From NCBI GenBank assembly GCA_934479825.1, contig CAKSOW010000007.1, positions 1 to 64,000 on the forward strand: DNA of 64,000 nt. Reading direction: 5' to 3'. The notes beneath the pieces were generated by a model. It was given only the letters and a program-made list of their open reading frames with translations. It made no database searches and had not been told where the DNA came from. Below are positions 52,093-59,795 of this stretch, piece after piece. A program made the translations under genes and the position numbers. Each line of letters starts with the position of its first letter. Within the stretch, counting starts at the first letter, position 1. This DNA comes from an uncultured Eubacteriales bacterium. Lineage in GTDB: Bacteria > Bacillota > Clostridia > Oscillospirales > CAG-382.

Positions 52093-53118
52093 ATGCCGCG
52101 CACTTCCCGACAGAAATTAAAACTGCTTTATTTAAAGGAATACCTTCTAAAAAACACCGACGAAACGCATGCCGTGACCGTGAAGGACATGGAAGAATAC
52201 CTGGCAAGCTGCGGAATCAAGGCCGAACGCAAAAGTTTGTACGATGATATGGCAGTTCTTGCTGAAAGCGGTTTGGATATCGTTTCCGAAAAGCGCGACC
52301 GGAATATGTGGTATCATGTGGTGTCGCGCGAATTTGAGCTTTCCGAATTAAAACTCCTCGTAGACGCAGTGCTGGGTTCACGCTTTATCACCGAGCGTAA
52401 GTCGGACGAGCTTATCCGCAAATTGGAAAGCTTATGCAGCCGTTTTGACGCTTATGCGCTTGACCGGCAAATGACGGTGGCCGGGCGTATCAAATCCATG
52501 AACGAGAGCATTTATTACAACGTTGATAAGATTCACACGGCAATTCGGGATAATACGCGTATCACATTCCGCTATTTTGACTATAACATCCGGAAAGAAA
52601 AGGTTTACAGGCATGGCGGCGCACTATACGAGGTCAGCCCGTTCGCCTTGTGCTGGGACGATGAAAACTACTATTTGGTGGCGTTTGACAGCGCACATCA
52701 GGCTATCCGGCATTACAGAGTCGATAAGATGAGCGGCCTTGAAGAAACGTCCTTGCACCGAGAGGGCAGGGCAGCCTTTCAAAAAGTGGATGTTTCGGCG
52801 TATTCGCGCAAAGTTTTTTCCATGTTCGGCGGCGAAAGCGTCAAAGTGCGCATGGAGTTTGCCGAGGCGCTTGCCGGGGTGGTGTTCGACCGATTCGGTA
52901 AAGATATTTTTCTTTCGCCGGCAGGCAAGGGGTATTTTACGTTTGAAACTGAAATTGTGGTCAGTCCGCAGTTTTACGGTTGGTTGTTTTCTTTTGGCAC
53001 AGACGCCAAGATCCTCTGGCCGCAGAGTGTAAAGGACGGTTTTACGGAATATCTGAGACAGACGGTGTCCTTATACGATGGCGGCATTGCCGCCTACCTG
53101 TTCTCACGCGAAGCGTGA
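52093..53118 (+). CDS. WYL-domain transcriptional regulator
   Basis: 341-aa one-component regulator. N-terminal winged helix (about 1-75: VTVKDMEEYLASCGIKAERKSLYDDM), WYL domain (about 145-215: VYRHGGALYEVSPFALCWDDENYYLVAFD) and a WCX C-terminal extension. WYL domains bind nucleotides or nucleic acid ligands. The last dozen codons (DGGIAAYLFSREA) are made of the dispersed hairpin repeat, and the stop codon lies in a hairpin arm. Monocistronic. Confidence 0.9.
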   Translation: MPRTSRQKLKLLYLKEYLLKNTDETHAVTVKDMEEYLASCGIKAERKSLYDDMAVLAESGLDIVSEKRDRNMWYHVVSREFELSELKLLVDAVLGSRFITERKSDELIRKLESLCSRFDAYALDRQMTVAGRIKSMNESIYYNVDKIHTAIRDNTRITFRYFDYNIRKEKVYRHGGALYEVSPFALCWDDENYYLVAFDSAHQAIRHYRVDKMSGLEETSLHREGRAAFQKVDVSAYSRKVFSMFGGESVKVRMEFAEALAGVVFDRFGKDIFLSPAGKGYFTFETEIVVSPQFYGWLFSFGTDAKILWPQSVKDGFTEYLRQTVSLYDGGIAAYLFSREA

Positions 53119-53247
53119 GCTTGCCGCCCTGAAAGGGCGGCTGGGGAGCCTCTGTTACTTTTCGGAAAAGTAACAAAAGGGACGGTTTTACGTTACTTTT
53201 TGCGGCGTGCAAAAAGTAACCAAAAAGCACGCGGGACTTCGTCCTGC
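53080..53247. repeat. Hairpin array overlapping the end of the WYL gene
   Basis: Perfect stems: GGCGGC/GCCGCC (53080-53094), CTCACGC-GAA-GCGTGAG (53103-53119), CCGCCCT/AGGGCGG (53124-53140), GTTACTTTT/AAAAGTAAC (53154-53174), GTTACTTTTTGC/GCAAAAAGTAAC (53192-53220), GCGGGAC/GTCCTGC (53231-53247). Reverse counterpart of the block at 270-638. Confidence 0.8.
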
Positions 53248-53252
53248 GACCT

Positions 53253-53365
53253 CGGTTCAAAACCCGTGCGGTGCGGTTTTAGGTAAAAATTGAAACGCTC
53301 AGCGCATTAAGATTTTTCACAAAAATTTATTAGTGCCGCGATACGCACGGCCATGTTTTGAACCG
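53253..53365. repeat. 113-bp foldable dispersed element, copy B
   Basis: Inverted relative to copy A, identical 113-bp length and ends, about three-quarters identical inside by eye. From 53370 to 53850 the sequence is AT-rich with only short frames; I see no gene in it. Confidence 0.8.
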
Positions 53366-53854
53366 GTGGAAAAGGGCGATTGCAGTGGAAACGCAGAATC
53401 GGATTTTGCGGAAAATCGAGGTTGCGGTGCGGGCTTGACGCCGCAAGCGGTCGATGAAAAGAAAAATTGTACGTTATGTTTGTTGCAGTGGGAAAGAGAA
53501 ATTGGCGTGGGATGTTAGAAAACTTAGCGTAATACTATGGCTTGGCATGACACAAAAGGTGTGTGGGCTGGCTGAAATTTTAAGATTTATTCCTACTTAT
53601 TTGTGCGCGGAAAAAATGGAATTTTGGTATTTTTGAAACTTTTCGTTTCCTCAAAACATAGCGTACTGTCTGCAAAAAAGCAACTCTCACCAAACTTTCC
53701 TTTTTTTGAAAAACTGTTATCTGTTGTTTAAAAAACAGTATCCCACCAAAACCACCCATTCCATGAAACACATAACCTGCTGTCCACCCAAATCGAATTC
53801 TGCCTTTTTATAAAAAACCACATATCCTTGCGTAGTAAAACACCCCTTTCGCAC

Positions 53855-53969
53855 CGGTTCAAAATACTCCGAGCTATATGGCACAAGGCTGCAAATTCTT
53901 ACAAAAATTCTTGATAGTTACACGACTTGCGTTTTAGTAAGTAATTCCCACGCTCGGAATTTTGAACCG
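53855..53969. repeat. 115-bp foldable dispersed element, copy C
   Basis: Diverged copy in the same orientation as copy A. The ends read CGGTTCAAAAT and ATTTTGAACCG, and the second helix TCCGAGC/GCTCGGA, so pairing is kept despite changed bases. Confidence 0.75.
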
Positions 53970-54014
53970 TACTTGGGGTATCCAGAGGGGTGTACCCCTC
54001 TGGTGTACTTTTTG

Positions 54015-54192
54015 GTTACTTTTTCGTACAAGCGAAAAAGTAACATTAAAACGCCCCTTTTGCTTACTTTTCGCAAAGGCGAAAAGTAACGTAAAAACGT
54101 CCTTGGGGACTTTTTTGGGGGGCTTGGGGCACGCCGCAAAAAAGTAACAGAAAAACGTCCTCTTTTGCTTACTTTTCGAGAACCGAAAAGCA
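54015..54192. repeat. Hairpin array after element C
   Basis: GTTACTTTTTCG/CGAAAAAGTAAC (54015-54044) and TTACTTTTCGC/GCGAAAAGTAA (54064-54089), each followed by a (G)TAAAAACG-like spacer, then less regular T-rich repeats. Similar to 454-490. Confidence 0.75.
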
Positions 54193-54220
54193 CCCTTTTT
54201 GAGGCTTTTCGGAAAAAGAA

Positions 54221-54258
54221 AAAAAGCACCGATACGGATTTCCGTATCGGTGCTTTTT
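54221..54258. terminator. Strong terminator after the GH99-like gene
   Basis: Perfect 18-bp stem AAAAAGCACCGATACGGA with its complement, 2-nt loop, A/T tracts on both sides so it can act on either strand. Confidence 0.9.
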
Positions 54259-54288
54259 GCGTAAGATCAATGCTTATGAAAAAAGGGC

Positions 54289-57255
54289 TTACTTTTTGTC
54301 CGAAAGAATGCGGATATAGCGTCCCTCAATCGTATAGGAGAAACCGCAGATGTCACATAGAACATCTAAACTCAACATCGGCAGCGAATCGCAGAAAGCA
54401 AGCGGCATAGGTAACTTGTGCTTTTTGCCGTTTACCAAAACATAATCCTTGCCCTCGGTAAAATACATCTTTGTTGTACCGTGGAGCAGATACAGCGTGC
54501 GCTCATCGCGATACCATTCGTGATAGAAGCGAAGCCCCTCATAGGGACGGTTTTGCTCAAACGGAATAAAGACGCCTTTTTCAGTGATCCACGGAAGAAT
54601 CGACGGCAGATGAACCTTGCCGTCCACTGTGATGATCGGGGACTTGGTATCAGTGGTAAGTTCAATGGACTCGATCTCAAAACTGCCGGCGATGTCGGTC
54701 GGGTCAAGCCGTAATCCGGTAATCGTGCCTTTCCAGGCGGCAAGGGAAGTCATATCGTAATAACAGTCGGTCATTTCGCCGCCTTTGATGAAAATATGGA
54801 CTCCCTTGGATTCCGTCCAGACCTCGTCGGTGTCGGTGATAAAATAGACGCAGGAGTTTGCGCCGTCGCCGGAATTTGCTTTCAGACGGATGTGCACACC
54901 TTTGACGGTTGCCGCGTCAATCGAAAGGCCGGTATGAATGATCTGCGGATCGAATTTATCGGATGTACCGCAAAGCTTTCCGTCACGGTTTTCGATGACA
55001 AGACCGTTTTCCGGATGCCAATAGGACGCGTCGGTCGGAATGTCCGCTACGTGCTCGGTCGGCTTGTTCTTTTCAAGATACTGTTCACAGCGCAATAAAC
55101 TGCGTCCCTTGGGATATAAGTATCCGAGACGGTCAAGCTGATGCTCGTCGGGACGTACATCGATATGTTCTTCCGGCTCGTTGGTAAAGGCTTTGCGCAT
55201 TTCGTCCAGATAGCCGAACCCATGTAGGTTCGACGGGCAGATATACGTTCCTTCACCGTATTCATTCCAGGTGGAGAACATGACCAGTTTCTTTTTCCAA
55301 TCTTCGCCCTCGCTTGCCGGGAGAACGTCCTCTTTGAACCAGCGTAAGCACTCGCCCATATCTTCGCAGGTCATCTGCGGCGTGCGCGGACGGTCCCAAC
55401 CGATCGAATTGAACCCGGTGGAAACGGTGGGAACAACGTGAACCAGCTTCTTTTCGCGCTGTGCCGTGATCTGCGCCTTGGTGTAGTTCGGGTCAAAGCC
55501 CTGCGTTCCCCAGTTGTAAGCGTAAACGCCGTCAAAGCCGCAATTTTTGACCGCTTCGGTCGGTCCTCCGCAGGAGAGGAAGATAGCGCCGTCAAAACCG
55601 AGCTTTTTCACTTCTTCGCGGACATAGTCAAGCTGTTCTCTCACCGCATCTTCCGAACCGAAATCCTTGATAAGATTTCCTGAACCGAACACGGCAATCA
55701 GCACTTTGTTGTCGATGGTGAAGTAACGCGGATCGGAGAAGAAATAATCCATCCAATACGGAACAATGTGTTTGCGGAATGCTTCGACCGACGGATGCGC
55801 GCAGTTCATAGCCTCCCAAAGCAGGGCGAATTTCATGTAATCGCCGTATTTGGCATTGAAGTGACCGCCGTGAATGGCCGACGACAGACCAGTGGTGCAG
55901 ATAGGTGCGTTCACCTGGCTGTTGTACCAGCAGTATAATTCAAAATCAAGTCCGTGTTCCGCCATCCATTTGATTTCCCAGTCGGCAACCTCCGGAAGTC
56001 CCTCATCGTAGTAACCCATATAGGTCTTGTTCTCGTGATAGGGAGAAACGGTGTCCCAACCCCAGTGGTCGCCGTTGCGCCAGAGGGAGCAGATGTTCAT
56101 ACCGACATAGTAGTCCTTCTTTTTCGGTAAAATCGGCGCCGGAACATAATCTGCCGGTTCGGGCTGCATTTCAAATGCAAAAATGTCGGTGAATTTCAAG
56201 ATTCCGCCGGACGGCGCGGTGAACGACAACCGAAGTCCGTCCGCTTTTTTAGCACCGTCGGCTAACGGCAGTTCGCAGCACTTTTTGCCGCCTAACTTGA
56301 TCAAGGCCTTGTTTGCGGCAAAACTCACTTCTACGCGGAGAGTCTGCCAGACGTTGACATGATGTTCGCGCAAAATCTGTTCTTCGTGCAGCAAAGCCTT
56401 GCCGTTGTCATGAAGCGTCAGAATCGGTTTTCTTCCGCTCGTTAAACTAACGGCGATGTCCTCGCCGACTGTTTTGGGAAGATATTTGATTTCTAAGCAA
56501 ATCCCTGTTTTTACCGCGTCAAACTTCCGGTCAAGCGTTGCAGTCTTGCTGTCAGCAGTAAGGAGCGCATAGGTGGTGAGGCTCTGTCCCTCGGTGTAGG
56601 GACGGCGGTCGGCAAGCGCTTTTCCTTTGGCAGTCAGACGCCATGCGTCGCTCATCTTTCCGGGTATGGAAACATAGGCGCGGTCACAGATCAGATAATT
56701 GATCCAAAGACGGGTCGTCAAGGGAATATAGCATGTCTGAACGCCTGCCGGCACGCCGATGATAAGGCGCGAAAGGCCTTTTCCGGCAAGCTTGAAAGAG
56801 CCGTAATTCATGTCGTCAAAGAAAACGGTCGCCGTTTTGCGGTCAAGATCAAATTCAATGCCGAGATAGTAGGTTTTGTTTTCGACGGCAACCGGAATTT
56901 TTGTGCCGTTTACGCAGAAGAGACCGTCTTGGGCGGCAATTTCCAGCGCGACGGTTTCTTTTTTGTCTCCTGCGTCCAAAAAGCGCAGATAGAAGTTTTC
57001 GCCGTAGCGCAGACGGAAACTGTGGAAAAATCCGGCTTTTCCGGTTTTGACCGGAACGAAGCGGCGGGAAAGATACGGGTCAAAATCGCCCGTTTCATCC
57101 GAGCAGAGATAAATGCCCCGGATCTCTTCGCCGCGGGCGGTTCTCATGCCGCGGTTGTCAAAATTCCAGCCGCTCTGCGCATAGCCGCGCGAGCTCATGG
57201 TCTTATCGTCTATCAGGTAGACGGCGTCTTTTACGACGCGAGTGTCTTTTATCAT
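54289..57255 (-). CDS. GH99-like (WbsX) domain protein
   Basis: 988-aa protein. An N-terminal ~400-residue region with two beta-rich concanavalin-like stretches precedes a GH99-like/WbsX catalytic-type domain (about 400-760): MAEHGLDFELYCWYNSQ, ALLWEAMNCAHPS, FSTWNEYGEGTYI. A further beta domain follows, and the last ~100 residues resemble the copper amine oxidase N-terminal-like module. WbsX-type domains act on or beside mannose-rich glycans. No signal peptide is seen from the start chosen (ATG after AAAGGAG); an ATG 19 codons upstream lacks a ribosome site and also gives no signal peptide. Confidence 0.8.
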   Translation of the reverse strand: MIKDTRVVKDAVYLIDDKTMSSRGYAQSGWNFDNRGMRTARGEEIRGIYLCSDETGDFDPYLSRRFVPVKTGKAGFFHSFRLRYGENFYLRFLDAGDKKETVALEIAAQDGLFCVNGTKIPVAVENKTYYLGIEFDLDRKTATVFFDDMNYGSFKLAGKGLSRLIIGVPAGVQTCYIPLTTRLWINYLICDRAYVSIPGKMSDAWRLTAKGKALADRRPYTEGQSLTTYALLTADSKTATLDRKFDAVKTGICLEIKYLPKTVGEDIAVSLTSGRKPILTLHDNGKALLHEEQILREHHVNVWQTLRVEVSFAANKALIKLGGKKCCELPLADGAKKADGLRLSFTAPSGGILKFTDIFAFEMQPEPADYVPAPILPKKKDYYVGMNICSLWRNGDHWGWDTVSPYHENKTYMGYYDEGLPEVADWEIKWMAEHGLDFELYCWYNSQVNAPICTTGLSSAIHGGHFNAKYGDYMKFALLWEAMNCAHPSVEAFRKHIVPYWMDYFFSDPRYFTIDNKVLIAVFGSGNLIKDFGSEDAVREQLDYVREEVKKLGFDGAIFLSCGGPTEAVKNCGFDGVYAYNWGTQGFDPNYTKAQITAQREKKLVHVVPTVSTGFNSIGWDRPRTPQMTCEDMGECLRWFKEDVLPASEGEDWKKKLVMFSTWNEYGEGTYICPSNLHGFGYLDEMRKAFTNEPEEHIDVRPDEHQLDRLGYLYPKGRSLLRCEQYLEKNKPTEHVADIPTDASYWHPENGLVIENRDGKLCGTSDKFDPQIIHTGLSIDAATVKGVHIRLKANSGDGANSCVYFITDTDEVWTESKGVHIFIKGGEMTDCYYDMTSLAAWKGTITGLRLDPTDIAGSFEIESIELTTDTKSPIITVDGKVHLPSILPWITEKGVFIPFEQNRPYEGLRFYHEWYRDERTLYLLHGTTKMYFTEGKDYVLVNGKKHKLPMPLAFCDSLPMLSLDVLCDICGFSYTIEGRYIRILSDKK

Positions 57256-57328
57256 AAAAAACACACTCCTTTCGGAATTCGGGACTGTTTTTATGTCGTT
57301 TTTTTCCGGCATTTTCCCGAAACATTTC

Positions 57329-57345
57329 TGACGTTTTTTACGTCA
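57329..57345 (-). promoter_or_regulatory. Palindrome at the GH99-like gene transcription start
   Basis: TGACGT-N5-ACGTCA, perfect, placed at about +1 of the minus-strand promoter. Probable operator for a regulator not identified here. Confidence 0.5.
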
Positions 57346-57350
57346 ATTGC

Positions 57351-57379
57351 ATTATAGAGGAAGCGGCTGTGCAAAGCAA
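57351..57379 (-). promoter_or_regulatory. Promoter of the GH99-like gene
   Basis: Minus strand TTGCTT, 17 bp, TATAAT. Confidence 0.6.
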
Positions 57380-57448
57380 CCCCAACTGCGAAAAATTGTA
57401 CAAATTGCATAAACGATTTGTGCAAAGTGACGGTAAAAGATCAGCCGC

Positions 57449-57477
57449 TTGATAAAGACACAAATTTGCCGTATAAT
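57449..57477 (+). promoter_or_regulatory. Promoter of the ECF sigma factor gene
   Basis: TTGATA, 17 bp, TATAAT. Confidence 0.7.
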
Positions 57478-57576
57478 AAAGCGTAAAGAAAAAAACACGC
57501 AAATCGCAGAAAAATTTAGAAAATTTTTGTGACCGATAAGGATTTCCGTGCGTGTTATGGGTGAGGAGGTCAAGAA

Positions 57577-58044
57577 ATGCAGGACATTCGGATCAAAACG
57601 GCAGAGTTATATGCACGGTATGCGGATATACTTTACCGAACGGCATATGCCAAGCTGTTATCTGCGCACGACGCGGAGGACGCCGTTTCCGAAACCTTTG
57701 CAAAATATCTGGGTAAAACGCCCGAATTTCGCGATTCGTCGCACGAAAGAGCTTGGTTCTTGCGCGTATGTATCAATACCTGCACCGACATCATGCGCCG
57801 GCGCTCGGTGCGCTCCTATACGCCGCTCGACGAGCTGGCGGAGGTTCTCCCGGCCGCTGAAAAGGACGCGCATGTTCTCGAAAGCGTGTATGCGTTGCCG
57901 GAGAAATACCGATTGTGCGTTTTATTGTATTATTTTGAAAATCTTAACGTGGAAGAGACGGCAGAGTCTTTGAAAATATCCGTCTCCGCTGTGAAAATGC
58001 GGCTCTCCCGCGCAAGAGACATGTTAAAGACCGAACTTGTGTAA
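57577..58044 (+). CDS. ECF-type RNA polymerase sigma factor
   Basis: 155-aa group 4 sigma factor. Region 2 about 10-75 (LYRTAYAKLLSAHDAEDAVSETF), region 4 about 100-152 (LPEKYRLCVLLYYFENLNVEETAESL, then SAVKMRLSRARDMLK helix-turn-helix). Strong GAGGAGGT before the ATG. The gene 12 bp downstream encodes a membrane protein typical of cognate anti-sigma factors. Target promoters are unknown. Confidence 0.93.
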   Translation: MQDIRIKTAELYARYADILYRTAYAKLLSAHDAEDAVSETFAKYLGKTPEFRDSSHERAWFLRVCINTCTDIMRRRSVRSYTPLDELAEVLPAAEKDAHVLESVYALPEKYRLCVLLYYFENLNVEETAESLKISVSAVKMRLSRARDMLKTELV

Positions 58045-58056
58045 AGGAGGGAAAAC

Positions 58057-58674
58057 GTGTTTGACAAATCAACCAAAGAACTGTATGAGAGCGTAAAAGC
58101 GCCCGAAAGTCTGAAAAGCCGTGTTGAAAACATGGCGGCGCAGGCCTATGAAAAAGAAAACGCGCCAAAAGCCGTTTCCCGGCCTTTTTTGGGCCGCAAG
58201 CACTTTGCAAACGCCGCTTATACACTTGCCGCGTGTGCGGCGGCTGTCGCTATCTTTTTTGCTTCACACATGCGCACGCCCGATGCTCCGGTTTTGCTTG
58301 TAAATGGTGAAAACCCGGCCGCACAGACAGTGACGCTTGAATTGACGCACCGCCCGGCTCGTTTTGCGCTGGATGTGCAGACGCTTGACGTGCCGACCGA
58401 GACCGTGTCAATGGTCTTGTCCCTCGAAACGAATGTAAAAACCGAGATTTCCGTATCGCGCGGAGCTGTGTCCGATATGCTGTCCGGGAAACCGGCGACG
58501 GCGCTGACCTTTTCCGAAGACGCTAAGATCTATTGGGATATCGAGGACATAACCGCAGATGAAACCGCTTATTTAACCGTAAAAAATGCCGAAACAGGAA
58601 CTGTATTTTCGGAATATGCCGTCGAAAAGGATGAGCAGACCGGAAACTGGCTTGTCCGGCAGATACAAAAATAA
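58057..58674 (+). CDS. Predicted membrane anti-sigma factor
   Basis: 205-aa single-pass protein. Cytoplasmic N-terminus (KELYESVKAPESLKSRVENMA resembles the opening of clostridial anti-sigma/DUF4179-like proteins), one helix about 50-72 (NAAYTLAACAAAVAIFFAS), and an outer domain of about 130 residues that may sense a signal. GTG start, 6 nt after AAAGGAGGG. No zinc HxxxCxxC motif is seen. Function is inferred from position and layout. Confidence 0.7.
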   Translation: MFDKSTKELYESVKAPESLKSRVENMAAQAYEKENAPKAVSRPFLGRKHFANAAYTLAACAAAVAIFFASHMRTPDAPVLLVNGENPAAQTVTLELTHRPARFALDVQTLDVPTETVSMVLSLETNVKTEISVSRGAVSDMLSGKPATALTFSEDAKIYWDIEDITADETAYLTVKNAETGTVFSEYAVEKDEQTGNWLVRQIQK

Positions 58675-58718
58675 CCTTAAAACCTCAAACATAATAGTCA
58701 AGAAAGGAATTACTTATC

Positions 58719-59549
58719 ATGAAAAAGAAAATTGTGCTTTTGCTTGCTGCCCTTTTGGTTGCCACTGCCGCTTTTGGCTGTGCCAAGAAAGATAACGGAG
58801 ACGGCGATCCCAAAAACGACATTGTTACGCCGTCCGAGGACGACAAGAACAACGAGACCGGAGACGATCAAAAAGACGAGACAGAGGACGGCAATTCTGC
58901 CGCAGAGGATAACAAAGACAACAACGATGAAAACAAAGACGAGAACAAAGGGGAAAACAACGGCGAAATTGTAAAACCGGATGACAGCAAAAAAGACGAC
59001 GCAAAGCCGAGTGATAAACCCTCAAAGCCGGATAACACCGAACAGCCCGAGGTTCCCGAAGTCCCGGCACCCGATTCAGGTCTTACGGATAACGGCAACA
59101 CCGGAACATCGGTCGATCTGTCCGGAAAAACCGCTTCGGACATCATTTCGATGATCTATGAGAAAAAGCCGGTCGATTTGGCGCTTGACACCACTTCTGT
59201 TGACCTTGCCGACAAAGATGCCGTCAAATCCTATGCCGGCCTTACGAGCGCAGACGGCATTAAGGAAATTGCCGTTTCCGAGCCGATGATGAGTTCGCAG
59301 GCGTATTCGTTAGTGGTAGTGCGCGTATCGGACAGCGCCAACGCCGCGTCGGTGGCAAAATCCATGAAAGACGGCATTAACCCGAGAAAATGGGTCTGCG
59401 TGGAGGCGGACGATATCAAAGCCGCCACCTATGGCGATTTGGTCGTATTCTTCATGGTGGATTCGGACTTTTCCGATACGGTAACAGCTTCCGACATCAT
59501 GAATGCGTTCAAATCGATCTGCGGCGGTACGCTTGATTCCGAAATATAA
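58719..59549 (+). CDS. DUF4358 lipoprotein
   Basis: 276-aa lipoprotein: signal ending AAFGC (cysteine about 21), a very acidic Asp/Glu/Asn/Lys-rich linker (about 22-125), then a folded C-terminal DUF4358-like domain (about 135-276) with SSQAYSLVVVRVSDSANA and the repeated IKAATYGDLVVFFMVDSDFS end. Function unknown. It follows the anti-sigma gene by 44 bp and precedes the surface O-acylation pair; AAAGGAA before the ATG. Confidence 0.85.
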   Translation: MKKKIVLLLAALLVATAAFGCAKKDNGDGDPKNDIVTPSEDDKNNETGDDQKDETEDGNSAAEDNKDNNDENKDENKGENNGEIVKPDDSKKDDAKPSDKPSKPDNTEQPEVPEVPAPDSGLTDNGNTGTSVDLSGKTASDIISMIYEKKPVDLALDTTSVDLADKDAVKSYAGLTSADGIKEIAVSEPMMSSQAYSLVVVRVSDSANAASVAKSMKDGINPRKWVCVEADDIKAATYGDLVVFFMVDSDFSDTVTASDIMNAFKSICGGTLDSEI

Positions 59550-59725
59550 CGTGTCGCAAAACTTGGTTTTACGCCACGAGCCAGATTCGTGCGCTCGCGC
59601 CTCATGCCAAAAAAGCTGACGCTTTTCGACACGCGCGAATCTATCGGAGAAAAAATCGTGGCGCGTGTCCCCGATTTTTTCAGAATTCAATTTGAATCGG
59701 GCTTCGCCCAAAAAAGCCGAAAGAC
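59550..59725 (-). repeat. Diverged reversed copy of the 208-bp repeat
   Basis: Reverse complement matches 41790-41960: GGGCGAAGCCC (59699-59709), AAAAAATCG/CGATTTTTT, and the GTGTCG...CGACAC end. Starts immediately after the DUF4358 stop codon. Confidence 0.8.
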
Positions 59726-59740
59726 TTTTTTAACAGACTT

Positions 59741-59781
59741 AGACTGTCAGTCGCTCCCTAAGGCGGTCTGACAGTCTTTTT
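59741..59781 (+). terminator. Terminator hairpin abutting the MBOAT ribosome site
   Basis: Perfect 10-bp stem AGACTGTCAG/CTGACAGTCT, 17-nt loop, then TTTTT. Only 3 nt separate the T-run from AGGAG of the next gene. Confidence 0.75.
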
Positions 59782-59795
59782 GTAGGAGATGAAAC

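Noticed and set aside
53370..53850. Decayed gene between two repeat elements
   Set aside because: Only short frames without family resemblance or ribosome sites; cannot be supported.
53990..54200. CRISPR array
   Set aside because: Repeats are short self-complementary hairpins with no regular unique spacers and no cas genes.
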